A DNA stretch of 64,000 nt. It comes from Acididesulfobacillus acetoxydans (GTDB lineage: Bacteria > Bacillota > Desulfitobacteriia > Desulfitobacteriales > Desulfitobacteriaceae). Made by a program: the position numbers and the translations under genes. Within the stretch, counting starts at the first letter, position 1, and each line of letters starts with the position of its first letter. Shown here piece after piece: positions 52,305 to 61,459 of the stretch. The notes under the pieces are model-generated. The model saw only the letters and a program-made list of their open reading frames with translations. It was not told where the DNA came from and did no database searches. Location: the NCBI RefSeq assembly GCF_900016645.1, contig NZ_CDGJ01000065.1. The stretch is one strand, 5' to 3'.

Positions 52305-53603
52305 TCAACGGGAGGCCAACCGCCTTTTCAGAGCGGCCCGGACAAGATCCACATCTTCCGCTTTCAAGACGAGAACGTCCCGCCACCGGCTGTGGGTAAA
52401 ACGCAGATAAAAGAGCAAGGTCGTAAAGGTGAAGGTCGCATACGACAAACTGGTGGCGATCGAAGCCCCGTTGATCCCAATCCTGGGAATGAGCACCAGG
52501 TCAAGAAAGATCGTTACGATGGAAGAAATAGTGGCAGAGAGCGTGTTTCGCCCCGCCAGGCCTACCCCCGCCAGGTAATTGGCCAGGATATTGGAAATAG
52601 AGAAAACGGCAATCCCCGGCAAGAGCAGCAGCAGAGCCGTCACAGCCGGGGCAAAGCCCGAGCCGTACATCAAGTCAATCAGGGGCCGGCTGATCAGACC
52701 CAAAAGCAAAGAAAAACAGCTGATGAGCATAAAACTTATTCGCGTCACCTGGCTGGTAAAGACATGCATCTCTTGATCTTCCCCGGCCGCGGCCGCCAAG
52801 GGAAAAATCACCGTGGCGATGCTGGCCGAGACTCCCCAGAGAGTTTCCGCCAGGAGTACGGCCGCTCCGTAGATTCCCACTTGGCTGAGGGGCAGAAAGT
52901 AATTGACGATAAATACGTCCAGGCGGTAATTCAACTTCTGAATCGTGTTCCCCACCTGGGCCTTGACCCCATACCCCAGGAGTCCGCGCAAAATCCCCCG
53001 ATCCAGCACCGGTTTGACTCCCTTGCGCCCGATTAGCAGGTGCAGCTCCCAAGCACTCAGGAGAACGACCCCCGCCAGGGCTCCCAGCAGAGCGAAAGTC
53101 GGGGTGGCGGCGGCGAGCAAAAAGAGGACCATGAAAAGAAGGTTCAGAAAGCGGTCCAGAACAGTGAGCCGGTTATATTGACCGATGTCTTGCATCCCCA
53201 GAAAAATATTGACCACACTCGCCTTAAAACTGAAAACCGGTACCGTGAACAAAACCACCAAGAGCTGGAAATTACTGAGCCCGCGCAAAAACTGAAAATG
53301 ATAGCTCAGATTCAAGAAATAAAACAAGACCGATATGAACGCGGTCGGCACAGTGAGAAGGAGGTTGTCGCCTAAGACCCCGGGCAGGGTCTCACGGTTT
53401 CGCCCCAAGAGGTAGACATTGGCCGAGGCTAAGCCCCAACCCAAGATAAGGCTGGCAAAACTGATGAAATTGGTTGACACATTGACGACTCCCCAGCCGG
53501 CCGGGCCGATCCAGCGCGAGACGATGGCCCCGGACAGCAGGGTAAGCAAGAAGGCCGTCAGGTTCCCGATAAAAGTTAAAGCCGCCGATCGGACGAAACG
53601 CAC
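52305..53603 (-). CDS. Polysaccharide flippase (Wzx/MATE-type oligosaccharide transporter)
   Basis: A 432-residue polytopic membrane protein with about twelve helices: ALTFIGNLTAFLLTLLSGAI, SRWIGPAGWGVVNVSTNFIS and LNYRLDVFIVNYFLPLSQVG are typical of the oligosaccharide flippase family, which moves undecaprenyl-linked glycans outward. GTG 53603 follows AGAGGAG. It neighbours the WbaP-type gene and the glycan-modifying enzymes at 54-58 kb. No Wzy polymerase is seen in the window. Confidence 0.88.
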   Translation of the reverse strand: MRFVRSAALTFIGNLTAFLLTLLSGAIVSRWIGPAGWGVVNVSTNFISFASLILGWGLASANVYLLGRNRETLPGVLGDNLLLTVPTAFISVLFYFLNLSYHFQFLRGLSNFQLLVVLFTVPVFSFKASVVNIFLGMQDIGQYNRLTVLDRFLNLLFMVLFLLAAATPTFALLGALAGVVLLSAWELHLLIGRKGVKPVLDRGILRGLLGYGVKAQVGNTIQKLNYRLDVFIVNYFLPLSQVGIYGAAVLLAETLWGVSASIATVIFPLAAAAGEDQEMHVFTSQVTRISFMLISCFSLLLGLISRPLIDLMYGSGFAPAVTALLLLLPGIAVFSISNILANYLAGVGLAGRNTLSATISSIVTIFLDLVLIPRIGINGASIATSLSYATFTFTTLLFYLRFTHSRWRDVLVLKAEDVDLVRAALKRRLASR

Positions 53604-53630
53604 ACTGCTTTCTCCTCTTTCAGTGAACTC

Positions 53631-53745
53631 GTTCAGCTAAAGCTGAACATCCAGACTTCGGTGGGGGAGTCTACCCCCACCGAAGCGGAGTACGGGGCAC
53701 CACTCCCACTTGTAGAAGTGGGAGTCTCACGATTGGATGGATCAG
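53631..53745 (+). mobile_element. IS200/IS605-type right-end remnant with three hairpins
   Basis: Consecutive perfect stems: GTTCAGCT/AGCTGAAC (53631-53648), CTTCGGTGGGGG/CCCCCACCGAAG, and ACTCCCACTT-GTAG-AAGTGGGAGT, followed by GATTGGATGGATCAG. From GAAGC onward it matches the minus-strand element at 46665-46760. IS200/IS605 ends are sub-terminal hairpins without inverted terminal repeats, which fits. No transposase remains beside it, so it is a solo end or small non-autonomous derivative. Confidence 0.55.
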
Positions 53746-53797
53746 AATTATCCGGTTCATGCTCGTTTTCCTAAAGTTCCGTCAGTCTCTTACAACC

Positions 53798-53948
53798 CTC
53801 GCAGCACTCGTATCATTAATTGACTTTCACGGAAACCCGCAGTGGGTGTTATGCGGACATTGCGCGGATAGTACGAGGATAGTACGACAGTATTACAAAG
53901 GTATTACGCGCCCATCAGAGTCGCCACTCTCGCAGCACTCGTATCATT
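53798..53948. repeat. Direct repeat pair upstream of the PIG-L gene region
   Basis: CTCGCAGCACTCGTATCATT occurs exactly at 53798-53817 and 53929-53948, 131 bases apart. Between them the GCGGATAGTACGAGGATAGT stretch is itself repetitive. It could be a footprint of a mobile element or a duplicated regulatory segment. Confidence 0.6.
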
Positions 53949-54020
53949 GCTTGAGTTGCGCATCCGTTAGCGTGAGGGTTGCAGCTGCGGGATGAACGCT
54001 GCCACCTTCGGATCGTTGAA

Positions 54021-55019
54021 TTAATTCCGCACCCCCGGCCGCTCGCTTCTCTCCCCATCGACCGGAGCGGGCGGCAACTCAGCCAAGAGGTCCTTATATC
54101 GGCGGCTGCTGTTGTAGCTGCAAATCAGACTGCCGCTGTGTCTGTTAGACTTGAAATGGTCCTTGAGTCGGAAGTAAACCGCGTCATCCGCAAAATGCCG
54201 GCGCACAAAAGCCTCATAGGCCTCCATGTTCGTCGCCAAAAAGCTCTCGCAGAATTGGTCCGGCCCCAGGTAGAGACCGTTAGCCCGGTTGAGATTGGCA
54301 ATGAACTTGAAGCTGTACGGCTGGGACTTATAATGGCTAAGCAATTCTGTCTTGCGGGCGTAAAAACGGTTGATCTTCAGGCAGATATTGGCGTGAAACA
54401 GGGTGAGCGGGCTTTGCGCCTCATACAAAAACACAGAACTTTCCCGGAGAAACGCCGGCTCCCCGGCGTAGACCCGGCAGAGCAATTTGCTCACCGCATA
54501 ATGGTCCGGGTGGTTATCCAAGATGACCGGCACAAAGAGAGTGTCCGGCCGGATCTCCCGCAAGGTCTGAGCCAGGGCCGCGTCAAGATGACTATGCAGC
54601 AAGTCCCCGTCCGTCCCCCCCAGAAAATAAATATGCCCTTGCGGCAGACCGAGACTCGCGCCCACGGCCAGACCCTCTTCCCGCCTTTCCTTGCGGACGG
54701 TTGCGGCATCCGCCGTGCTTCCTTGTTTTTGCCCGTCGGTCAGGTAGATGATAAAGACCTCTTTCTGATCCTGCAAATAACTGAGAATCGCCCCTCCGCA
54801 GCCGATGATTTCATCATCGCAATGGGGAGCGAGTATCGCAATCCTGCGGCCGGGCAAATGCTCAACCACCCGGCATCTGGCCTCGATTTCCTTGCGGTTC
54901 AGGCGAAAGAGCCGCCTAAAATAAACCGTATTCCCAAGGTCAAAACCCCGTGCGTTAAAGAGCGCAAAATAGACTTTACGCCGCAAAAGCTTGAGGGATT
55001 TCCCGACATCCAAAGACAA
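54021..55019 (-). CDS. PIG-L family deacetylase
   Basis: A 332-residue LmbE-like zinc-dependent N-acetyl-sugar deacetylase. The metal motif is ILAPHCDDEIIGCGGAI and the second His motif NHPDHYAVSKLL. The start MSLDVGKSLKLLRRKVYFAL has no signal peptide, so it acts in the cytosol. Such enzymes deacetylate N-acetylglucosaminyl lipids or nucleotide-linked sugars. With the GNAT and acyltransferase genes upstream it may modify the glycan made by this cluster. Start TTG 55019 after AAAGGAGGCGG. Confidence 0.9.
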   Translation of the reverse strand: MSLDVGKSLKLLRRKVYFALFNARGFDLGNTVYFRRLFRLNRKEIEARCRVVEHLPGRRIAILAPHCDDEIIGCGGAILSYLQDQKEVFIIYLTDGQKQGSTADAATVRKERREEGLAVGASLGLPQGHIYFLGGTDGDLLHSHLDAALAQTLREIRPDTLFVPVILDNHPDHYAVSKLLCRVYAGEPAFLRESSVFLYEAQSPLTLFHANICLKINRFYARKTELLSHYKSQPYSFKFIANLNRANGLYLGPDQFCESFLATNMEAYEAFVRRHFADDAVYFRLKDHFKSNRHSGSLICSYNSSRRYKDLLAELPPAPVDGERSERPGVRN

Positions 55020-55392
55020 TTCCGCCTCCTTTCAAGCCCTCTTCAGCAGGCTATCCCCGCAGTTCCCGCGGTTCCGGCAGTCCACGCGGTTCCGGCAGTC
55101 CACGCGGTTCCCAGGGTTCCCGGAATCCACGCGGTTGCCGCGGAGTCGGACTCCCGGCATCTGTGCGACATGCGCACCCCTCAAACTCTGCGTGCCCGTA
55201 CCTGGTTAATGCTTTTGCGGCTGTTACTACCTCCAAAACGCCAAGTCCCCGTCTCCAGGTCTCCCGCCTCTTGGCCGCTTCTGGACACTGGACCTCTGAA
55301 ACCAAACTTAGGACCCCGCACCCGGGTCGGATTCTGCATCAGTTTCCCGCTAATCTGCCGCCTCATTGCCGCGCCCCCTGAGGCTTTCTCCC
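55020..55392. repeat. Intergenic region with a short 18-base tandem repeat
   Basis: At about 55058-55140, GCGGTTCCGGCAGTCCAC and decaying variants are repeated four to five times. The rest of the gap holds no supported gene. Confidence 0.75.
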
Positions 55393-56703
55393 CTAGGCTG
55401 TGTCGGCATCCCCGGCGCTGATCTGCCAGCGCTCCCGTTCCGTGAAGAACTCCAAGTCTGCCTGCAGCACCTTGACGATGAGATAGAGCGGCACCTGTCT
55501 CCTGAAGAAACCGTTCCCGCGCAGATGAGACGGAAAAGCACCCCCGCCCGGGTCCCAGACCCTAACAAAGGCGATGCCCCTCCGGTTCAGATAGCGCCCA
55601 AGCTCGCTTAATGACGCTGCGGCCTCCTCTGCCCGGGAAACGAAACTCTCCACGATTTCGCCGCCGGAGAAATGGTCGTGGCGATCCAAGCGCACCACAA
55701 ACACCGCTACATCTTCAGAGCTCTTGTCCGTCGCGTCGTCAAGCCTCTTTTGCGTCGCCTCCTCAGAACTCTTTTGCACCGCATCCTGGGGCCCCTTTCC
55801 TACTACATCCTCAGATCCCTTCCCCGCCGCGTCGTCCGGTCCCTTCCCCGCCGTGTCGTCCGGTCCCTTCCCCGCCGTGTCGTCCGGTCCCTTCCCCGCC
55901 GTGTCGTCCGATCCCTTCCCCGACACGCCGTCAGATCCCTTTCCCGCCGCGTCGTCAGATCCCTTTCTCACGACCAGCGTCAGGTATTCCCGCTCCTCTC
56001 TATGGGGCTGGTCCAGATATTTCCACGTCAGATAAGCCGCGTCTTTGCGGGGCTGAATGCCCCGGCCGGTTGCCTCCTTCCCCTCAAGAACTACCGCCGC
56101 GGCCTCCGGGGCTATGCTTTCCACCCGGTAGTCATGGGAGCGGGCAGGCCACTGCAGGATGTTTTTACTCCGGTCCACTACCCCGCCGAGCAACCGCCAG
56201 ACCGGGCCCCGTCCTGCCAAAAGCCCCTGCCAGCTCAGCACCCGGTAAAAAAGATCAATGCGCCCCAGATCCGCAAAGCCGGCCTTGAGAAAACCGGGGT
56301 AGGAATTCCCGTTGGCGTAACCGTAGATAAGCGCATAGCCTTGCGCCCGCAAATCCGCCAGAGCGAAGGCCAGAATCCTCCCAAAAATACCCCTGCCCCG
56401 GTATTCCTTGAGGACCATGGTATCTCCCGACTGCACCGCACGATAAGAGGTCCCCTCATACTCCAAAACACCCGGAAAGAAAGAATTGGCTCCGACAATC
56501 CTGCCTTCTCCATTCAAGGCCAGGTAAATGAGTGCCCCCTCCCCCGAGGCCGGGTTCTTTAGATTCTTCCACATGAAAAAATCCCGATCCGGCGCTTTTC
56601 CGTAGACCGCCTCGAACACTTGCGCGTACTCCTCGAAATCTTCGTCCCGGTAGCGCCGAAAGCGCAGGTCACCCGCCGCCAAATCCTTCGCCCCCTTGAA
56701 CAA
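55393..56703 (-). CDS. GNAT family acetyltransferase with an internal 8-residue repeat expansion
   Basis: A 436-residue protein. Residues 1-240 contain a GNAT N-acetyltransferase fold (LRFRRYRDEDFEEYAQVFEA, GDTMVLKEYRGRGIFGRILA with the acetyl-CoA loop R.RGIFG), and the C-terminal 90 residues resemble the second half of such glycan-cluster acetyltransferases. Between them, about 248-345, lie repeats of DDTAGKGP (24-base DNA unit, around 55740-55970) that must be an in-frame expansion. The start is TTG 56703 with no clear ribosome binding site. It is probably involved in acylating a sugar of the local glycan. Confidence 0.8.
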   Translation of the reverse strand: MFKGAKDLAAGDLRFRRYRDEDFEEYAQVFEAVYGKAPDRDFFMWKNLKNPASGEGALIYLALNGEGRIVGANSFFPGVLEYEGTSYRAVQSGDTMVLKEYRGRGIFGRILAFALADLRAQGYALIYGYANGNSYPGFLKAGFADLGRIDLFYRVLSWQGLLAGRGPVWRLLGGVVDRSKNILQWPARSHDYRVESIAPEAAAVVLEGKEATGRGIQPRKDAAYLTWKYLDQPHREEREYLTLVVRKGSDDAAGKGSDGVSGKGSDDTAGKGPDDTAGKGPDDTAGKGPDDAAGKGSEDVVGKGPQDAVQKSSEEATQKRLDDATDKSSEDVAVFVVRLDRHDHFSGGEIVESFVSRAEEAAASLSELGRYLNRRGIAFVRVWDPGGGAFPSHLRGNGFFRRQVPLYLIVKVLQADLEFFTERERWQISAGDADTA

Positions 56704-56937
56704 ACCGTTTGAGCAGACTCTCTATACCATTCCCGGTTCTCCCTATAGACAAACTTGCCGTTATAGTGACTAAGAAACCAGTATTCTAACGCATTCTTCT
56801 CGCAATTTGAAGACCAATTTTCCACCGGTGAACAAAGCCACCTCTTGGCGATTACAACCTGGTATTCCCCCGGCTGCCAAACTCACAATTCTCCCGATTG
56901 ACAGACCCACCTTATCCCCGATCCATAAACCCCGGTT

Positions 56938-57936
56938 CTACCCGTCGACCTTACCCGAATAGAGCCGGTAGAGAGACGGGACTTTTCGTAATCCCACAAT
57001 CACCAGGCTTATAATCAGAACCTGAAGGATAAAACTCAAAAGCCAGGCTGGGCCTACCTTGGCTAACAAGATGTTGACCAAGCGCAGCACGGCAAAATCC
57101 AAACCCATAATGAGAAGGGTATTCCTGCCGAGAAATCTGAGAAAGCGCCCCTCCGACAGGCGCTGAGCCAGCGCGAAGGCCAGAAGAATCCCCGCCAGGG
57201 CCCCGGCGTACATCAACAGACCGTCTCCGTAACGGTTATCGTCAAAACTGACAATGATGTGGTTGTAACGCACCGCGAAAAAGCTGACCAATGCGGCCGC
57301 ACCTATAGCCCGCAAGCCAATGGGCACGGAAACAAACCCTTTCGCCCGCAGCACTCGGCCCGCGTAAAAGAAAGCCAGCGCGGTCAGGGCGGTGTCCGCG
57401 TTCCAAGGGATCTTGACCGACAGCTTGAGGGAGGTGAGATAGCCGAGAAACGCCAGCAACCCGATCAGCCAGAAACGGGCCAGATCTGTCCGCGTCAGCT
57501 TCAAAACGGCAAAGAAAAAGAGTTCAGTCATGAACAAAGCGGTCAGAAACCAGAGGGGAGAACTCACCGGCAACCACGCCGCCGTCCCGCGCGAGTAGAA
57601 GATGCCGACCAAGTATTTCTCCAGGGGCTGAATCGCCACCGGTGCACCTCCAAGAGCAGCTCGGGCTTCCGGCAGGACCACGAAGAGGAGATAAAAGGTG
57701 AACGCGAAAGCGAAGTAGGGCTGGATGTACCGGCGGCCCTTATAGAGCAAAAAATCCCGCCAGCGGAATTTCCGGAATTTCTCCACGTTAAAAAGATACC
57801 CCGAGACAAAAAAGAACAGAGGCATATGGAAAGAATAGATAAACTTCATCAAAAGCTGAGGGCGCCCGTTGGTATGGCCTAAGATGACGAGAAGAATCCC
57901 CAGCCCTCTGACCGCATCCAGAACTTTGTTTCTCAA
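56938..57936 (-). CDS. Acyltransferase family 3 membrane protein (sugar O-acetyltransferase-like)
   Basis: A 332-residue protein with about ten helices and the acyltransferase 3 start: VLDAVRGLGILLVILGHTNG (the catalytic His of the GH motif) and SFHMPLFFFVSGYLF. These proteins move acetyl groups from the cytosol onto extracytoplasmic glycans. It fits with the flippase, PIG-L and GNAT genes downstream. Start TTG 57936 after GAGGAAGAAGGG. Confidence 0.88.
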   Translation of the reverse strand: MRNKVLDAVRGLGILLVILGHTNGRPQLLMKFIYSFHMPLFFFVSGYLFNVEKFRKFRWRDFLLYKGRRYIQPYFAFAFTFYLLFVVLPEARAALGGAPVAIQPLEKYLVGIFYSRGTAAWLPVSSPLWFLTALFMTELFFFAVLKLTRTDLARFWLIGLLAFLGYLTSLKLSVKIPWNADTALTALAFFYAGRVLRAKGFVSVPIGLRAIGAAALVSFFAVRYNHIIVSFDDNRYGDGLLMYAGALAGILLAFALAQRLSEGRFLRFLGRNTLLIMGLDFAVLRLVNILLAKVGPAWLLSFILQVLIISLVIVGLRKVPSLYRLYSGKVDG

Positions 57937-58994
57937 CCCTTCTTCCTCTTTTCCGCACTGTCCTTGGGAACTCTCATGGCTAAAGCCGGTTTAAAGCGGT
58001 TAAAGCCTGGGGGTCTGCGAACCTATAGCTGACCGCGCTCTGATTGACTCTCGCCCAAACGCAGCAGCATCCAAACACTGCAGCATCGCAAACTCTTACG
58101 CTTCATTATAGCAGAACTGGTCCCCGCAAACTATCCCGGCGAAGCGGCGAACCGCCGGATGGCGCCCTCAACACCGCAAAATGGGCGGCGCGCACGCCCT
58201 GCGTCAATCTCCTCCTGACAAGCACTGCAAAATCGGGGGCCAATACTCTAAGGCCCGAGAGACGACTGGACTGCTCCTGGACCCCAGATAGCTACTCTTA
58301 AAACCAAAAGGTGAACCTCCCCCACCTACGCTTTAGGCTTAGAGGCGGAGGCTTCGGGGAGAATATCGCCGGCAGGTTGGAACAATCCTCAGTTCAGAAG
58401 ATCCCATTCACCGCTCAAGATGCGGTCTTGAGCGCCGGATGCCAGCCATCCCTTGACCCTCCCGACAACCGGAGAGGTTTGTTTCTCTCCAGGCCCGGAA
58501 CTGGGCTTCTACTACTTTCCACCTCGTTTACCCGGTGGGCCGTAGATACGTAACCTCTCCGGGTGTGTTAACCAGGTCACAAATCTTCCATCTCCCACTT
58601 TAGAGGTGGGAGTCTTCTGCTGAGTACTGACAAAGGCCGTAAGGCCCCGGGAATTAAGTCTCCCCGGGGCCTTTCCAAGGCAATTGTCCGTACACTCGTC
58701 CGGCACAACATCCGTCTGTTTGTCCGGCACCGAGTCCGACTGAAAGAGCATCCGCCGATTATGAACCCGGACGCCGAAGTTTAGCCTTAATCCCCTAATC
58801 CCCTTCGCTTGGAGACACCGGAAGTGTGCCTGGCCGGCAGGCCCTCATCGCAGAGTCTGTGGATCGCAAGCTCAGTCTCCGGGTCACAAGCCGGGTCTCT
58901 GGATTCACAAGCCGGGTCTCTGGATTCACAAGCCGGGTCTCTGGATTCACAAGTCGGGTCTCTGGATTCACAAGTCGGGTCTCTGGGTCCCTGC
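57937..58994. other. Long gap without genes, holding hairpins and repeats
   Basis: No supported gene. A CTCCCACTTTAGAGGTGGGAG hairpin resembling an IS200/IS605 end lies at about 58589-58610. A strong hairpin AAGGCCCCGGG/CCCCGGGGCCTTT lies at 58641-58675. The 58310-58560 stretch is rich in stem-forming G/C words and may be the body of a non-autonomous element. A 21-base tandem repeat occupies the right end. Confidence 0.5.
58641..58675 (+). terminator. Terminator-like hairpin
   Basis: AAGGCCCCGGG pairs with CCCCGGGGCCTT and is followed by TTTCC on the plus strand. On the minus strand it lies about 320 bases downstream of the CWB2 gene stop (58995), beyond the 21-base repeats, and could end that transcript. 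Confidence 0.45.
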
Positions 58995-58995
58995 T
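58870..58995. repeat. Tandem repeat, 21-base unit, about five to six copies
   Basis: Copies of GGATTCACAAGCCGGGTCTCT, the last ones with AAGTCGG, run to the stop codon of the CWB2 gene at 58995. Confidence 0.93.
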
Positions 58996-60656
58996 TAGCT
59001 CTGCGGAACCACCACACTCTGGGCGGTCCCGAAAGTGTAGCCCGTGTCGCTCGTCGTCACCGTATAGGTCTGTCCGGCAGTTAAGGCAGCGCTAATCCCG
59101 TAGGCTGCTCCGTTGCCGGCGGTTGACACCGAGGCAATGGGCACGGCACTGCCCGCGCTGTTAAGAAGGGTAAAGTTGTTTGCCGTCAAACCAGGTACGG
59201 CGGGGCTTAAGTCAAGTGTAAAGCCCGTGGTCGAAGGGCCGTAGACAGACGTCGTTACGCTGACCGGCGCAGCGGGCACCGTCACATAGTGGGTGCCTCC
59301 AAAAGCGTAACCTGTGTCACTCGCTGTCACCGCGTAGGTCTGGCCGGCCGTTAAAGCGGCAGCAATCGAATAGGTCGCTCCGTTGTCGCCCGTCGCCGCC
59401 GAAGTAATGGGCACGGCACTGCCCGAACTGTTCAGAAGGGTGAAGTTGCCCGAAGTCAAACCGTTCAAGGCAGGGCTCAAGGACACCGTGAATCCAGCCG
59501 TTGACGGGTTGCTCACCGTTAAGGTTTCACTGATCGTGGCCGGAATCGGCACCCCGCCCCCTTGAGGGTACTGGCCGTTCAGGATATTAGCGACATCTTG
59601 CAGAATCTCGTCCGGCACCGCCGCCGTACCGCCCAGGGTTGCGACCTGCGGCTGGATCCCCTTGGCTTGCAGCATCAACAGATACGTAACAATCGCGGGC
59701 GGCAAACTCTTTGAATTCGGGTTGACCAAAAGGATCGGGGCATTATGGTTCGCGGCCAGCGGGCTTCCCGCTAAAGCGTCGGCAAACCCATACCCATTGG
59801 CCACATAGATCTGAGTGGGGTCAGGGAAGAACTTGAACAGGATGTCGGCCAGGGTCGCAAAGCGGTCCGCTCCGCCCAGCCGGGTAATCGCGGTGCCGGG
59901 AGCGATACTCTGAACCTGTTCCTGAACCTTCGTCGAGATAACCCCGGTTCCCCCTATGATGTAAGTCTGTGACGGCTGATCGTTGTAGACAAAATCCCTG
60001 ACACTTTGAGGAAGAACATTCGGCCCGCTCAGCAGAATGGGCCAGCCATTACTGGCCGCGACGGAAGAGATGCCGAGAGCATCAGGGTAATTCTCACCGC
60101 TAGCCAAAATAATTGGGGTGTGGAGCGGTACATTGAGTTGTTGGGCTACCAGGGTATCCGTCTGATAACGATCCACCCCTCCGAGCCTGGTCACGACATA
60201 CCCCAACTGCCGCAGCAGCTGCGCCAAGTTGTACGTGACAACCCCTCGCCCGCCGACAATGAAGACGTGTCCGCCTTTAACTAAATGCTCTTTGACGTAA
60301 GCCAGAGCCTTAGCGGAACCCTTGACACCATTGTTGACCAAAACGATAGGGGCATTCTGTTGATGGGCCAGCACACTGGCAGAGAGCGCGTCCGCATAGC
60401 CGTTGCCGGAAGCCAGCACCACGTTTTGCACCTGGTCGGGATACATATCTTCGTCTATCCGGACTGAGGTTCCGAACCTGTCCAGCCCAAACAAGCGCCC
60501 AAAATCCCGCCAATTTTGCATATGGCCATGACCGCCATGACCTACAGCCTCATCGTTACTCCCCTTCCAGAACGGAGCCGCCTGTGCGGGAACCGCTGCG
60601 ACGAGGAGCATCAGGGACACCAAGACAGCCAAGGCTGTCATCTTCTTTCGAAACAT
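58995..60656 (-). CDS. Secreted CWB2 cell-wall-binding protein with two beta-type modules
   Basis: A 553-residue exported protein. The signal peptide is MFRKKMTALAVLVSLMLLVA up to about residue 27 (AQAAPF). After a short GHGGHGH segment come three CWB2 repeats (about 55-345) with FGLDRFGTS, RLGGVDRYQTD and RLGGADRFATL. A linker (GGGVPIPATI) leads to two homologous beta modules of about 88 residues (SNPSTAGFTVSLSPALNGLT, PSTTGFTLDLSPAVPGLTAN), each ending with a GYTFG-type motif. The order is reversed relative to the 12.7 kb protein, here anchor first. ATG 60656 follows GAAGGAGGATT; the frame's earlier ATG at 60740 lacks a signal peptide. Different tandem repeats flank both sides. Confidence 0.9.
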   Translation of the reverse strand: MFRKKMTALAVLVSLMLLVAAVPAQAAPFWKGSNDEAVGHGGHGHMQNWRDFGRLFGLDRFGTSVRIDEDMYPDQVQNVVLASGNGYADALSASVLAHQQNAPIVLVNNGVKGSAKALAYVKEHLVKGGHVFIVGGRGVVTYNLAQLLRQLGYVVTRLGGVDRYQTDTLVAQQLNVPLHTPIILASGENYPDALGISSVAASNGWPILLSGPNVLPQSVRDFVYNDQPSQTYIIGGTGVISTKVQEQVQSIAPGTAITRLGGADRFATLADILFKFFPDPTQIYVANGYGFADALAGSPLAANHNAPILLVNPNSKSLPPAIVTYLLMLQAKGIQPQVATLGGTAAVPDEILQDVANILNGQYPQGGGVPIPATISETLTVSNPSTAGFTVSLSPALNGLTSGNFTLLNSSGSAVPITSAATGDNGATYSIAAALTAGQTYAVTASDTGYAFGGTHYVTVPAAPVSVTTSVYGPSTTGFTLDLSPAVPGLTANNFTLLNSAGSAVPIASVSTAGNGAAYGISAALTAGQTYTVTTSDTGYTFGTAQSVVVPQS

Positions 60657-60689
60657 GAAACTAAATCCTCCTTCTCCAAAGTCATGGTT

Positions 60690-60880
60690 ACCGATCCAAC
60701 ACCTGATTACCGACCCGGCACCTGACTGCCGACTTGGCACCTGATTACCGATTCGGCACCTGATTACCGATTCGGCACCTGATTACCGGGTCGGCACCTG
60801 ATTACCGGGTCGGCACCTGATTACCGGGTCGGCACCTGATTACCGGGTCGGCACCTGATTACCGGGTCGGCGCTTCTTTC
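60690..60880. repeat. Tandem repeat, 19-base unit, about ten copies
   Basis: CACCTGATTACCGGGTCGG and earlier variants (GATTCGG, GACTTGG) lie in the leader region directly upstream of the CWB2 gene starting at 60656. The remaining sequence to 61209 shows no supported gene. Confidence 0.92.
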
Positions 60881-61209
60881 CTGCAAACGTATCCACCTAG
60901 CCGCTTTACTGCCATCAGATTCGCTGATAATAATCAAGCTGCCGGATAATAGCCGCGGCCCGCCTCACCTCCTTGACAATGGCAAATGAGCCCGGTCAAA
61001 TTCTCCGATGAAATTCCCCGGGGTATCATCGGTACGTCAATGTATACGCGAGGACCCCTTGGATTTGCGGGATGCCCTTGCCCTACCTGCGCCGGAACGT
61101 CCCGGAATTCATACTTACACTTTCAACCCTGAAATTGCCGCCGCGCAGTCATCGCACGCTTTTCAGCGTTTGTCGGCGCCTCTGCGGCAGCATACAAATC
61201 TGACGGGAC

Positions 61210-61254
61210 AAAAAAGTAACCTCCTCGCTTCCCGGCGGGAAGATAAGGAGGTTA
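61210..61254 (-). terminator. Rho-independent terminator of the second right-hand CWB2 gene
   Basis: TAACCTCCT and AGGAGGTTA pair around an inner CTTCCCGCCGGGAAG hairpin and run into TTTTTT on the minus strand, about 205 bases after the stop at 61460. Confidence 0.72.
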
Positions 61255-61459
61255 AATACGACACGTTCTTAAACTTCGTTAATCGGAATGCTTAGCCGGA
61301 AGCCGCAGGCCGCGGGCCTGAGTGCCACAGCCCAGTCCGTCGGGCACACCTGTACCTGTTTAAGTTGTTACAGCAGACTCAGAGTGCCGTTAGCCGAGTC
61401 CGTGGTCCCAAGCTGCATCTATCGGCCCCCGTTTGTATTGGCCCCCGCTTGGTCCCCGC

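Noticed and set aside
53979..55421. A 480-residue plus-strand frame across the PIG-L gene
   Set aside because: It is antisense to a PIG-L protein with intact zinc motifs, runs through the non-coding repeat at 55.1 kb, and has no recognisable domain.
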